Assembly (NCBI RefSeq): GCF_030680395.1
Contig: NZ_JAUXVR010000022.1
Location: 1-64,000 of the forward strand
Length of the DNA: 64,000 bases
From: Methylobacter sp.
GTDB lineage: Bacteria; Pseudomonadota; Gammaproteobacteria; Methylococcales; Methylomonadaceae
Direction: 5' to 3'
This document shows positions 35,301 through 44,664 of this stretch, in pieces; the first letter of the stretch is position 1; each line of letters opens with the position of its first letter. Position numbers and translations under genes: made by a program. The notes below the pieces were generated by a model, which ran no database searches, was not told where the DNA came from, and saw only the letters and a program-made list of their open reading frames with translations.

Positions 35301-35837
35301 ATGGCGCTTAAGTCAACCATCTATAAAGCCGACTGTCAGATTTCAGACATGGACAGAGGCTATTATCAATCGCATCACCTGACCATTGCCCTGCACCCTT
35401 CGGAAACCGAAGAGCGCATGATGACGCGTCTGCTGGCTTTTGTAATCAATGCCCATGAACACCTGCAATTCACTAAAGGTCTGAGTACCGATGATGAACC
35501 CGAGCTCTGGCAAAAAAGCCTGACCGACGACATTGAGCTGTGGATTGATGTCGGCATGCCCGATGACAAACGTATCCGCAAAGCCTCCAATCGTGCCGAT
35601 AAAGTTATCATCTACACCTACGGCGGACGCAACAATATCTGGTGGAACCAGATTCAACCCAAGCTGGAACGCTTTAAAAACCTGACGGTTATTAATTTAC
35701 CCAAAGAAGCAACCGATCAACTCGCACCGATGGTAAAGCGCACCATGCAGTTACAAATCAGCATCCAGGACGGACAGATTTGGGTCAGCGACGATCAAAA
35801 TACGGCTAATATAGTGCCTGAAACATGGGTTAATTAA
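35301..35837 (+). CDS. yaeQ: YaeQ family protein
   Basis: 178-residue YaeQ protein with a PD-(D/E)xK nuclease-like fold: DMDRGYYQSHHLTIALHPSETEERMMTRLLAF, then ELWIDVGMPDDKRIRKASNRADKVIIYTYGG. Cytoplasmic; its function is not established. Length fits E. coli YaeQ (181). Followed by a CACGAAG-type palindrome that likely ends the transcript. Confidence 0.93.
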   Translation: MALKSTIYKADCQISDMDRGYYQSHHLTIALHPSETEERMMTRLLAFVINAHEHLQFTKGLSTDDEPELWQKSLTDDIELWIDVGMPDDKRIRKASNRADKVIIYTYGGRNNIWWNQIQPKLERFKNLTVINLPKEATDQLAPMVKRTMQLQISIQDGQIWVSDDQNTANIVPETWVN

Positions 35838-35842
35838 AAACT

Positions 35843-35900
35843 TTCACCACGAAGGCACGAAGAACATAAAACTTCGTGCTCTTAGTGCCTTCGTGGTGAA
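35843..35900. repeat. CACGAAG-type palindrome after yaeQ
   Basis: TTCACCACGAAGGCACGAAG mirrors TTCGTGCTCTTAGTGCCTTCGTGGTGAA's right arm around a short loop, 58 bp in all. It is the simple, uninterrupted form of the family also seen at 12445, 32607, 37632 and 38578, and lies six bases after the yaeQ stop codon. Confidence 0.85.
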
Positions 35901-35952
35901 TTAATCTCTTTGTAACTCAACAATCTTTTACTTTAATCTTCGGAACAAAAAC

Positions 35953-37539
35953 TTGATTTCTACAGCTAACATCACCATGCAGTTCGGGGCTAAACCCCTG
36001 TTTGAAAACGTCTCAGTCAAATTCGGCGACGGCAACCGTTACGGCCTGATCGGCGCGAACGGCTGCGGCAAATCAACCTTCATGAAAATATTGAGCGGCG
36101 ATTTGGAGCCGTCGGCGGGCAACGTCAGCATCAGCCCCAATGAACGCTTGGGTAACTTGCGCCAGGATCAATTCGCTTATGAAGACCAGCGCGTGCTGGA
36201 CGTGGTGCTGATGGGCCACGCCGAGATGTGGGCGGCCATGTCCGAGCGCGACGCCATCTACGCCAACATGGAAGCTACCGAAGACGACTACATGCACGCC
36301 GCCGAACTTGAGTCGGTGTTCGCCGAATTCAACGGCTATACCGCCGAATCCAGGGCCAGTGAATTATTACTGGGTCTGGACATTCCGCTGGAACAGCATA
36401 ACGGCCTGATGAGCTCGGTAGCGCCGGGCTGGAAGCTGAGAGTCTTGCTCGCACAGGCTTTATTTTCAAATCCTGACATCATGCTGCTTGATGAGCCGAC
36501 CAACAACCTGGACATCAACACCATACGCTGGCTTGAAGACATATTGAACCAACGCGATTGCACCATGGTTATCATCTCGCATGATCGCCACTTTTTAAAC
36601 AGTGTCTGCACCCACGTGGCCGATATGGATTATGGCGAGTTACGTGTTTATCCCGGCAATTATGACGATTACATGGTAGCAGTTACCGAGGTTAGAGAAC
36701 GCTTACTTGCTGGAAACGCCAAGAAAAAAGTCCAGATTGCCGAACTGCAAACCTTCGTTAGACGCTTCTCGGCGAATGCATCCAAGGCCAAACAGGCTAC
36801 CTCGCGCGCCAAACAACTGGATAAAATCAAACTGGATGAAGTTAAACCCTCAAGTCGGGTTAATCCATTTCTCCGCTTTGATCAGACTAAAAAACTGCAC
36901 CGCTTAGCACTGGAAGTCGACAACTTAAGCAAAGGTTATGGCGAACAACCTCTGTTCGCAAACTTGAACTTGATGATTCCGGTCGGCGAGCGCATTGCCG
37001 TTATTGGCCCTAACGGTATCGGCAAAACAACCCTGCTGCGCACCTTGGTCGGCGATTTAACGCCTGATATCGGCGAGGTTAAATGGTCGGAAAACTCGGA
37101 AGTTGGGTATTTTGCTCAGGATCATGCCGAAGACTTCGCCGAAAACCTGACCCTGATAGAATGGATGAGTCAATGGCGCAAGGAATCGGACGACGACCAA
37201 GCCATACGCGGCACCTTGGGACGATTATTATTCAGCGCAGACGACATCAACAAATCCGTTAAAGTCATCTCCGGCGGAGAACAAGGCCGCATGCTGTTCG
37301 GCAAGCTGATCCTGCAAAAAAACAACATCATGGTGTTGGATGAGCCGACCAACCATTTGGACATGGAGTCAATAGAATCGCTGAATACCGCGCTGGAAAA
37401 TTATCCCGGCACCTTGATATTCGTCAGTCATGACCGCGAGTTTGTGTCATCACTGGCAACGCGGATTATCGAGTTAACCCCGACCGGCATTGTTGATTTC
37501 AGCGGCAACTATGAGGATTATTTAAGCAGTCAAGCGTAG
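35953..37539 (+). CDS. ybiT: ABC-F family ATPase, YbiT-like
   Basis: 528-residue cytoplasmic protein with two ABC ATPase domains and no membrane segments. Walker [10 protein letters not shown] and GPNGIGKTT; Walker [19 protein letters not shown] and [18 protein letters not shown]; the linker between holds the charged helices of ABC-F proteins. It closely matches the pattern of E. coli YbiT. ABC-F proteins act on the ribosome. The start is a TTG at 35953, chosen because the next residues ([19 protein letters not shown]) match the family N-terminus; the first ATG would remove part of the domain. Confidence 0.94.
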   Translation: MISTANITMQFGAKPLFENVSVKFGDGNRYGLIGANGCGKSTFMKILSGDLEPSAGNVSISPNERLGNLRQDQFAYEDQRVLDVVLMGHAEMWAAMSERDAIYANMEATEDDYMHAAELESVFAEFNGYTAESRASELLLGLDIPLEQHNGLMSSVAPGWKLRVLLAQALFSNPDIMLLDEPTNNLDINTIRWLEDILNQRDCTMVIISHDRHFLNSVCTHVADMDYGELRVYPGNYDDYMVAVTEVRERLLAGNAKKKVQIAELQTFVRRFSANASKAKQATSRAKQLDKIKLDEVKPSSRVNPFLRFDQTKKLHRLALEVDNLSKGYGEQPLFANLNLMIPVGERIAVIGPNGIGKTTLLRTLVGDLTPDIGEVKWSENSEVGYFAQDHAEDFAENLTLIEWMSQWRKESDDDQAIRGTLGRLLFSADDINKSVKVISGGEQGRMLFGKLILQKNNIMVLDEPTNHLDMESIESLNTALENYPGTLIFVSHDREFVSSLATRIIELTPTGIVDFSGNYEDYLSSQA

Positions 37540-37552
37540 AGCGACAAATTGT

Positions 37553-37677
37553 AAGCTGGGTTGAAACGATAGCGTAAACCCAGCGATTATCCTAAAGCGG
37601 GAATAAACAAATACAAAAAATCAAAAGATTATCACCACGAAGACACGAAGTTTTATTTCTTCGTGTCTTCGTGGTGA
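37553..37677. repeat. Two palindromes after ABC-F gene
   Basis: First, GCTGGGTT...AACCCAGC (37553-37582). Second, the CACGAAG-type element at 37632-37677, TCACCACGAAGACACGAAG mirrored by CTTCGTGTCTTCGTGGTGA, its most regular copy in the window. They fill the gap between the convergent ABC-F and phosphoesterase genes and probably end both transcripts. Confidence 0.85.
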
Positions 37678-37739
37678 ATAAAAAAACCTTTAATCGCATA
37701 TTTACCAGCGTTCCGTGCTTAATCTAATTTGATAGTGAT

Positions 37740-38423
37740 TTAACATCCATCCCTTAACGTATTACCCACCAAATCGCTAACAGCCCTGTTCGCCACGCCG
37801 ACTACCCTGATATTGTTTTTAACAATGCCAATATAATTTTCGTGCAAATGGCCATGAAAGATATTTTTCACTCCCATCGCGGCAGCCAGTTCACCAATCA
37901 CATCAAACCCATGCCGATGAGATCCCGGCGCTTCATGGGTCACCAAAATATCCGCTTTCAGCGCCTTTAATGCCTCAAACTCATCATGCCAAATCGCCCC
38001 CTTGTATTTTAATGACAGGGCTGTATGCCTTAGATTGATAGGTTGATTATGCAGATAATGCTGTTTGTCCCGCCATTTAGGCTGCTGCGGCGGATACCAG
38101 ACCCGGCCAAGAAAAATACCGCCTAAACCGGCAATTCTTAATCCCGCTACTTCCGTCACTTTCAAGTGTAAACCGTTATCAGCCAGAGCCGAATGAAACA
38201 GATTTTTATATTTGCATGGCGTTTCAAAATCATGATTACCCGCAATCCACCAGATTTGGGTTAAACCGATAATTTCCTGCAAACAACTTTCCAATGGCAT
38301 TTCCAGGTCGTAATCTCCGAGCAAAACAACGGCTTCGGGTTTATATTCATGTACTGCCGCTATCAGTGGTCTGAAATCTCCATGCGGATCGCCTGCAAAT
38401 AAAATCTTGTTCTTTGGGTTCAA
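37740..38423 (-). CDS. Calcineurin-like metallophosphoesterase
   Basis: 227-residue cytoplasmic phosphoesterase. The five metal-binding motifs are visible: GDPHGD near residue 11, LLGDYDLE, WIAGNHDFE, VTHEAPGSH and HGHLHENY. The first motif has Pro-His after the Asp (GDPHG), as in several small phosphoesterases of unknown substrate. No signal peptide. AGG-type ribosome site near 38430. Confidence 0.88.
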   Translation of the reverse strand: MNPKNKILFAGDPHGDFRPLIAAVHEYKPEAVVLLGDYDLEMPLESCLQEIIGLTQIWWIAGNHDFETPCKYKNLFHSALADNGLHLKVTEVAGLRIAGLGGIFLGRVWYPPQQPKWRDKQHYLHNQPINLRHTALSLKYKGAIWHDEFEALKALKADILVTHEAPGSHRHGFDVIGELAAAMGVKNIFHGHLHENYIGIVKNNIRVVGVANRAVSDLVGNTLRDGC

Positions 38424-38856
38424 ATTGTTACTCCTGTTAATTGGAACCTGTCACTAATGCTGAAAATAACAACGTTCTATTTTCGTTGCTCCGCGCGGGC
38501 TTAAAATTTCTCTCGATTATAGACAAAAGTCGCGTTGATTAATATCAAGCTGTTAAATGTAGAGTGAGCTGATAAACATAAAACAAAGAAGGCACCAGGA
38601 ACACGAAGTTTTTTATCATTCTCATGGCGGAGCGACGCTACCATTCGGTAAGCGCTGTAGGAACGGGCCATGCCCGTGACGAAAGAGCTACAACTCTGCA
38701 AGCGCAGCCCAAATATCGCGGGTACGGCCCGCTCCTACAGTGTCATTACTAACCAGCGAACGGAGAGGGAGTGATGCGATTTACTTTTTCTTGGTATCTT
38801 TCGTGGCGAATAAATTCGCTTGCATTTTATTGATTGAATCTACCGACATTTCGGCG
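38424..38856. repeat. Repeat-filled gap with two palindrome families
   Basis: A degenerate CACGAAG-type palindrome (left arm from 38578, right arm to about 38812) encloses a GC-rich palindrome, 38655-38741, in which CTGTAGGAACGGGCC...CCCGT mirrors CGGGTACGGCCCGCTCCTACAG. A second GC-rich copy lies at 62892. No gene is evident. A 22-codon frame ending in a lysine run (38781-38849, minus) follows the oxidoreductase stop but cannot be supported. Confidence 0.8.
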
Positions 38857-41004
38857 TCACCCTCTGCGCCAATCGTGATAACGGGCGACGCACCACAACA
38901 AGCCTTTCGGGGTATGGTTACGCTTCCAGACTCCGGCTACATATTTATTGGCCTCGGATAAGGTTGGATAAATATGAATTGTACCGAGCAACTTATTCAG
39001 GCCGATATTGTGCTTCATTGCCAGCACGAACTCGGCGATCAAATCGCCAGCCTGTTCGCCAACAATGGTCACGCCGAGAATCCGGTCTTTTCCCGGCGAA
39101 GTTAATACTTTAACGAAGCCGTGCGCCACCCCGTCTGCAATAGCCCGATCAAGATCGTTAATATGATAAGTACTGACTTCACAGGCAATACCCTTTGCTA
39201 AGGCATCCTGCTCATTAAGGCCGACCCGCGCAACTTCAGGATCGGTAAAGGTAGCCCATGGAATCACCGAGTAATCGGTACGGAATTTTATCAAACTGCC
39301 GAACAGCGCATTCACCGCCGCATACCACGCTTGATGGGCAGCAACATGAGTAAACTGAAACGGGCCGGATACATCGCCGCAGGCAAAAATGTTCGGGTAA
39401 TTGGTCTGTTGAAATTCATTAATTTCAATGGTGCGGCCGGGCGAGGTTTCAACACCCAGCTGTTCAAGGCCATACCCTTGGGTATTGGCAACCCGGCCGA
39501 TAGCCAACAGTATCTGATCGAAGGGAATATGCAGCTCTTTACCATCATGCTCGACAAGCAGGATTTTTTCATCATTTTCGATAATAAATTTTTTGGCAGT
39601 ATGCCCAACCAGTACATTAATACCTTCCAGGCGGAACTTATCCATGACGGCTTCCGAGACTTCGGCGTCTTCCCTGACTAGTAAGCGCGGTAACATTTCG
39701 ACTTGGGTCACCTGACTGCCTAAACGGGCAAAACATTGAGCCAATTCGCAACCGATAGGCCCGCCGCCAAGTACGACCAGCCGCTTGGGCAGGTCGCGCA
39801 ACGCCCAAACGGTATCGGAGGTAAGATAGCCGATGTCCTCAATGCCGGGAATCGGCGGCACAAACGGACGCGAACCGGCGGCAACAACGATGGAGCGCGT
39901 GGTGATAATGCGGGTTGCTCCGGCTGTTGTCACCTGAACTTCCCAAGGTGAAATGATCTTTGCTTCGCCTTCGATAACGTCCACACCAAGGTCTGTGTAA
40001 CGTTGCACGGAATCATGCGGCTCAACGGTAAGAATAACCGTCTGCACCCGGTTCATGATGTCGGCAAAATCCACTTCGGCACCGGCTTTTTTGATACCGA
40101 AATCGGCGGATCGGCGCATCTGGGCCAGCAACCTGGAGGATCGGATTAAGGCTTTAGACGGAACGCAGCCGGTGTTCAGGCAATCGCCGCCCATTTTATG
40201 TTTTTCAATCAAGGTGACTTTGGCTTTGACGGCAGCCGCGATATAAGCGGTGACCAAGCCGCCCGACCCTGCACCTATCACCACGATATTACTATCAAAG
40301 CGCGACGGTTTAATCCATTGTGCATAAACTTTATTGGCCTTAATGGCTTCGACGATTTTATGGGTCAGCAACGGAAAAATGCCCAATAAGGCAAAAGAGC
40401 CGATCAATCCGGGAGACAAAATATCCGACAATGAATCCAGCTTACCCAGCTGAGTTCCTGCATTCACATAAACCAACGTACCGGCCAGCATGCCGATCTG
40501 ACTGACCCAATAAAAAGTTTGGGTTTTCAGGTTTGTTAAGCCCATAGCCAGGTTGATAACAAAGAAAGGGAAAATCGGCACCAATCTCAACGTAAAAAGA
40601 TACAGCGCGCCATCTTTGTCTACACCTTTATTGATAATATCCAGACGATCGCCGAAACGGGCTTTAACCGCATCCCGAAACAAAAAACGGGCCGCCAGAA
40701 AAGCCAGTGTGGCGCCGATGGTCGAGGCAAACGAGACAATCAACGTGCCCCACAGCAAACCGAACACAGCACCGCCGGCCAAAGTCAGGACTGCAGCCCC
40801 CGGCAATGATAAACCGGTCACTGCGATATAGATCAGCGCGTAAACAGCCATTGCCGCACCGGGATGGTTACTGCGATAAGTGTCGATAGACGCTTGCTGC
40901 GCCTTGAGTGTTTCCAGTGTTAAATAGTTTTGCAGACCAAAAATAAAAAACGCCGCGATCAGGGCGGTGATGGCGGCCAGTAGTACCCAACGTGAAATAT
41001 TCAT
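38857..41004 (-). CDS. VTT/DedA membrane domain fused to disulfide reductase
   Basis: 715-residue fusion. Residues 1-225 form an inner-membrane VTT (SNARE-associated, TVP38/DedA) domain with IAVTGLSLPGAAVLTLAGGAVFG and RLVPIFPFFVINLAMGL. Residues 235-715 form a pyridine nucleotide-disulfide oxidoreductase: FAD motif GAGSGG (244-249), redox cysteines Cys275 and Cys280 in GGDCLNTGCVPSKA, an NAD motif VVLGGGPIGCELAQ and a C-terminal dimer domain. The reductase half resembles mercuric reductase and dihydrolipoamide dehydrogenase, but there is no vicinal C-terminal Cys pair, so mercury is unlikely. This fusion is known in several bacteria; its substrate is unknown. Confidence 0.92.
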   Translation of the reverse strand: MNISRWVLLAAITALIAAFFIFGLQNYLTLETLKAQQASIDTYRSNHPGAAMAVYALIYIAVTGLSLPGAAVLTLAGGAVFGLLWGTLIVSFASTIGATLAFLAARFLFRDAVKARFGDRLDIINKGVDKDGALYLFTLRLVPIFPFFVINLAMGLTNLKTQTFYWVSQIGMLAGTLVYVNAGTQLGKLDSLSDILSPGLIGSFALLGIFPLLTHKIVEAIKANKVYAQWIKPSRFDSNIVVIGAGSGGLVTAYIAAAVKAKVTLIEKHKMGGDCLNTGCVPSKALIRSSRLLAQMRRSADFGIKKAGAEVDFADIMNRVQTVILTVEPHDSVQRYTDLGVDVIEGEAKIISPWEVQVTTAGATRIITTRSIVVAAGSRPFVPPIPGIEDIGYLTSDTVWALRDLPKRLVVLGGGPIGCELAQCFARLGSQVTQVEMLPRLLVREDAEVSEAVMDKFRLEGINVLVGHTAKKFIIENDEKILLVEHDGKELHIPFDQILLAIGRVANTQGYGLEQLGVETSPGRTIEINEFQQTNYPNIFACGDVSGPFQFTHVAAHQAWYAAVNALFGSLIKFRTDYSVIPWATFTDPEVARVGLNEQDALAKGIACEVSTYHINDLDRAIADGVAHGFVKVLTSPGKDRILGVTIVGEQAGDLIAEFVLAMKHNIGLNKLLGTIHIYPTLSEANKYVAGVWKRNHTPKGLLWCVARYHDWRRG

Positions 41005-41168
41005 AATATTCTCCTTGCTGAAAGCATGTTAGCAGGAATTTCCCATAGCCCTGTTTTATTAGCAGCCAAAATAAACTATGAGTTTGATGCCCCGCCCTCT
41101 CATTAACCCAGAGAATACAAGAAAGTGTATAAGCTTATGATTTTCTATGCGCTGATAAAAGATAAAGT

Positions 41169-41435
41169 CTAATGAGTCAAACGCTTGGCAATTCTGTGGT
41201 AGGTATCTTTAAGTTCTTCACCGACTATTTTGGCATTGGCTATAAACTCTTCGGAAGTTTCCACCGACTCATCCCCTATTTCTGCGGCTTTGACTTTTAA
41301 TCGACTCCATTCTTTTTCGGCTTCTTCAAATTCTTGTCTGGCTTCCATGGAAGCCAGATGCAGTTTTAAATTGATTTCATCGCGTTCTGTTTGTAATTTT
41401 TTTAATACACTTTCAAAATCTTCTTTTATTGACAT
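41169..41435 (-). CDS. Small coiled-coil protein, unknown
   Basis: 88-residue, highly charged, almost all-helical protein (SIKEDFESVLKKLQTERDE, INLKLHLASMEARQEFEEAE, KEWSRLKVKAAEIG) with strong coiled-coil heptads. No Cys and no membrane segment. Family not recognised. The ATG at 41435 has GAGG six bases upstream. It runs divergently from sixA and is 164 bp upstream of the reductase fusion on the same strand. Confidence 0.7.
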   Translation of the reverse strand: MSIKEDFESVLKKLQTERDEINLKLHLASMEARQEFEEAEKEWSRLKVKAAEIGDESVETSEEFIANAKIVGEELKDTYHRIAKRLTH

Positions 41436-41700
41436 CACACACCTCAGTTTTATCGCTCATTGATTAACTTGAAAATCAGTTGATATTGCATAACCATCTC
41501 TAGGATAGAGAAGTCAACCTCTTCAATCAATAAGTAATACCACCAATCAGCCCTGACCACTAACACGCCGGATGCCTTGCATTTCCTAGGTTTCAGGTGT
41601 TTTTTTACTTTATGTTTTAATAGAATTGTAAAAATTAGCTGTTATAGTATTACAAGTATATACGTGTCGAAAAATAACCCTTCATTGACAAAAATATTTT

Positions 41701-42210
41701 ATGACTCACGAACTTTTATTATTACGACATGCCAAGTCAGATTGGGCTGTTGATATGGATGATTTTTCCCGTCCCTTAAAAAAACGCGGTCGACGCGCGG
41801 CCAAACAAGTAGGACGTTGGCTGCGTGAGCAGCATTTGAAACCCGACATCATACTCAGCTCTCCGGCGACGCGCGCGCTGGAAACAGCGCAACGGGTTTG
41901 CCGACAGTTAGATATAGATGAGTCGGCTATCGTCTGTGACCTACGCATTTATGAAGCAGACGCATTAACGTTACTGACTGTATTAAAAACCGGCTGTCAT
42001 GGACGGCGAGTGCTGTTGGTCGGACATAATCCCGGCTTGGAAGATTTATTATTAAAATTAATTCCCCATTCGGTTCCTTTATCGGCTAAAGGAAAATGCC
42101 TGCCTACCGCCGCTTTAGCCCGACTTGCTTTTGAAGGCGACTGGACAGAACTGGCAGAAGGCAGCGCTAAACTAGTCACGCTGATTCGCCCGGACAACGT
42201 GCCTGAATAA
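41701..42210 (+). CDS. sixA: Phosphohistidine phosphatase SixA
   Basis: 169-residue histidine phosphatase superfamily member. The catalytic RHx motif is LLLRHAKSDWA near the N-terminus; the second His lies in VLLVGHNPGLEDLL. SixA removes phosphate from His in phosphotransfer proteins. Cytoplasmic. The CorA-type gene follows after 21 bp, so they may be co-transcribed. Confidence 0.92.
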   Translation: MTHELLLLRHAKSDWAVDMDDFSRPLKKRGRRAAKQVGRWLREQHLKPDIILSSPATRALETAQRVCRQLDIDESAIVCDLRIYEADALTLLTVLKTGCHGRRVLLVGHNPGLEDLLLKLIPHSVPLSAKGKCLPTAALARLAFEGDWTELAEGSAKLVTLIRPDNVPE

Positions 42211-42231
42211 TAAAACAACGGGGATACATTC

Positions 42232-43185
42232 ATGTTAAGACTATTTACTATTGACCGGGGGCGGCTCAAAGAACAAACGCCGCCTGAAGATCAACTCAAA
42301 CAGGCCATTGCTAAAGCTTCCTGGATCGATGCCCACGATGCCAGCGACAGCGAGCGTGCGCAACTGCAAACATTTTTACACACGGCACTGCCCGAATCCG
42401 ATGATGTGGAGGAAATCGAGTCTTCGGCGCGTTACTTTACCGATAACACCGGCGTTCATGTACGCTCTTTGTTTCTTGCGCAAAGCGAGGGCCGGCACAG
42501 TACGGCGACCGTCGCTTTCATTCTGCAAAATGACCGCTTAATTACCTTGCGTGACGGCGCATTGGCGGATTTTCGCCTATTACGTATGCGTGCCCGGCAC
42601 GGACAGATAGAAGCGCATTCACCGCAGGAATTGCTGGTGATTATGTTCGAGCAAAAAGTGGAAAATCTCGCCGATGCGCTGGAGGATATCCATCGCAAAC
42701 TGGAAGATGTCAGTTATCTGGTGCTGGAAGAAATAGACTCGGATCTTGAAAATGCCATTGATCAACTGGCCAAACTGGAAGACAGCAACGGTAAGATTCG
42801 ACTATGCCTGATGGATACGCAACGCTCCATCTCTTTTCTGCAACGGCATTTACGTAATCACCCCGAGTTGCAGGAAACGGCGCGGGAGATCATGCGCGAC
42901 GTGGATACGTTGATGTCGCATACCACTTTCCTGTTCGATAAAATCAATTTCCTGATGGACTCGACCCAAGGCTTTATCAACATTACTCAAAACAAGATTA
43001 TTAAAATTTTTTCCATTGCTGCCGTGGTATTCCTGCCTCCCACCTTGGTGGCCAGCATTTACGGTATGAACTTCCAACACATGCCGGAACTCAATTTACA
43101 ACTGGGTTATCCCGGCGCACTGTGCTTAATGCTGCTGTCGGGGATTGCGCCTTATTGGTTTTTTAAACGAAAAGGCTGGCTATAA
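42232..43185 (+). CDS. CorA-type divalent cation channel
   Basis: 317-residue CorA/ZntB superfamily protein. A long soluble N-terminal domain rich in helices (about 1-250) is followed by two C-terminal membrane helices with the pore motif YGMN (GMN at 278-280) and the loop FQHMPEL. The GMN-MPEL form is that of magnesium (and cobalt) CorA channels, so Mg2+ is the likely ion. RBS GGGGATA lies upstream of the ATG. Confidence 0.92.
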   Translation: MLRLFTIDRGRLKEQTPPEDQLKQAIAKASWIDAHDASDSERAQLQTFLHTALPESDDVEEIESSARYFTDNTGVHVRSLFLAQSEGRHSTATVAFILQNDRLITLRDGALADFRLLRMRARHGQIEAHSPQELLVIMFEQKVENLADALEDIHRKLEDVSYLVLEEIDSDLENAIDQLAKLEDSNGKIRLCLMDTQRSISFLQRHLRNHPELQETAREIMRDVDTLMSHTTFLFDKINFLMDSTQGFINITQNKIIKIFSIAAVVFLPPTLVASIYGMNFQHMPELNLQLGYPGALCLMLLSGIAPYWFFKRKGWL

Positions 43186-43384
43186 GTTATGGCGGTTAAG
43201 ATAGCATGCCACTCGGGTATGCCGTTTTAACCCAATCGAAATAATTATCTGATCAACAGCAGGAGGCACTTACCCATTAACAACGCACCCACAGGGCTGT
43301 CGCACAGCAATTGTGTTAAGATAAAAAATTGATTTATCCTATTTATGTTCCACTGCCCAACATTATCAACCTGGAAAATTCGCC

Positions 43385-44434
43385 ATGACCAAGGAACCTT
43401 TTTTTCGTCTCAATCAAGAACCTGACGCTCTGAGCGGTTTTACCCGCACCGTTGCGGAAATCCAGTGGTTACTGCTGGTATTGATGATGTTCTACCTGGT
43501 GGTAGGCCAAGTCGACGAAAATGTTAAAATTTTTTTATTAGGCGGCCTCTGCGCTTTCGCCGGCTTCGTCATGACATTCCATTACCTCAACTTTTTTGCC
43601 AAAGCCAACGTTTGGAAACTGGCTTTGGAAACCTGGGTCATGATCTTGTTAGTCACCTGGTTCGTTTGGCACACCGGACGCCAGGACAGCCTGTTGCTTA
43701 ACTTGTACTTTCTGCCCATCATCACTAGCGCCCTGGCCTTGGGCAGGCTAACTACATTATTGGAAGTGGCATTAATCGGCGCTTGTTATCTGTATCTGGG
43801 CAAAAGCGATACGCCCACCGACGAGATATTTTCACTGACTCAAAGCAGCGTCCTGCTGGCTTGGCTGTTTCCTATGCTACTGGTGGGTTATGTCACCACC
43901 ATGTTGTCCAGCGATATTTACCATGCTTTCAGCCGAATCAAAACCACCGCTCAAACCGATGAATTAACCAGTCTCTACAACCGCCGGGCATTCATGGATC
44001 TATTGGACAAACAATTGCAACAAGCTCGGCGCGGAGGAGCCACTTTCAGCTTATTACTGGGAGATTGCGATAACTTAAAAGTCGTCAATGACAAATACGG
44101 TCATGAAGCCGGCAACCTGCTATTGCAATCCATCGCCGATAATTTTCGCCACTGCTTAAGGGGCTGCGATTCCGCTGCCCGCTATGGAGGCGATGAATTC
44201 ACCGTATTACTGCCGAACACCGCAGTAGAAGCGGCTGAACTGGTGACAAAGCGCATCAAAGATACATTGGTTGCAAGCAGTTTTAACTACCGCGGCAACG
44301 CAGTCACCACCAATATCAGTATCGGCATTGCCACCTATCCACAACACGGCGACACGGCGGAAGCATTGTTACGACATGCCGACCAAGCCATGTATATCAA
44401 CAAGCGTGAAAGTAAAAATCAAGTTACTGAATAG
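43385..44434 (+). CDS. Membrane diguanylate cyclase (GGDEF)
   Basis: 349-residue enzyme that makes cyclic di-GMP. Residues about 25-180 hold six hydrophobic helices, an uncharacterised membrane sensor. The catalytic domain runs from about 190 to 349 with TDELTSLYNRR, the active-site GGDEF (268-272) and an intact inhibitory site RGCD (259-262) exactly five residues ahead, so product inhibition is expected. No EAL domain. Stands alone between a CorA gene and the alkaline phosphatase. Confidence 0.95.
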   Translation: MTKEPFFRLNQEPDALSGFTRTVAEIQWLLLVLMMFYLVVGQVDENVKIFLLGGLCAFAGFVMTFHYLNFFAKANVWKLALETWVMILLVTWFVWHTGRQDSLLLNLYFLPIITSALALGRLTTLLEVALIGACYLYLGKSDTPTDEIFSLTQSSVLLAWLFPMLLVGYVTTMLSSDIYHAFSRIKTTAQTDELTSLYNRRAFMDLLDKQLQQARRGGATFSLLLGDCDNLKVVNDKYGHEAGNLLLQSIADNFRHCLRGCDSAARYGGDEFTVLLPNTAVEAAELVTKRIKDTLVASSFNYRGNAVTTNISIGIATYPQHGDTAEALLRHADQAMYINKRESKNQVTE

Positions 44435-44439
44435 TCGAA

Positions 44440-44457
44440 AGGTGCGCGATGCGCACC
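44440..44457. repeat. GGTGCGC palindrome after diguanylate cyclase
   Basis: GGTGCGCGATGCGCACC, a small palindrome just after the stop codon, in the same family as the one at 26559 (GGGTGCGCACTGCGCACCC). Both are followed by CTAC. Probably terminator-like. Confidence 0.6.
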
Positions 44458-44580
44458 CTACCCCAAGCAAAACAATGCCTTAACCAATAGTTCAACAGCC
44501 CAGGTTACCAGCAAACCCAAAACAGACATGGCCAATGATACGGTCATTATATTGAGATTGTTCAATGCGAATTTGTTCAT
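44458..44580 (-). CDS. Possible 40-residue hydrophobic protein
   Basis: Short reading frame MNKFALNNLNIMTVSLAMSV followed by LGLLVTWAVELLVKALFCLG, a short polar start and one long membrane helix. AAGGG lies about nine bases before the ATG. It occupies the gap between the cyclase and the convergent alkaline phosphatase, where otherwise nothing is found. Below usual annotation length; no family recognised. Its composition looks like a real single-helix protein, but a chance frame cannot be ruled out. Confidence 0.4.
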   Translation of the reverse strand: MNKFALNNLNIMTVSLAMSVLGLLVTWAVELLVKALFCLG

Positions 44581-44664
44581 GGCGATTAACCCTTGATAAA
44601 TGATTCAAGGGCTATTCTGAGCTGGCCACGTTAAAATTTGATGACACAGCAATAATGCGTTCAT

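Noticed and set aside
38781-38849. 22-residue frame (ends TKDTKKK) after the reductase fusion
   Set aside because: No clear ribosome site beyond GGTGA, it overlaps a degenerate palindrome arm, and it is too short to judge.
38857-41004. Mercuric reductase
   Set aside because: No heavy-metal domain, no C-terminal Cys pair and no mer genes nearby.
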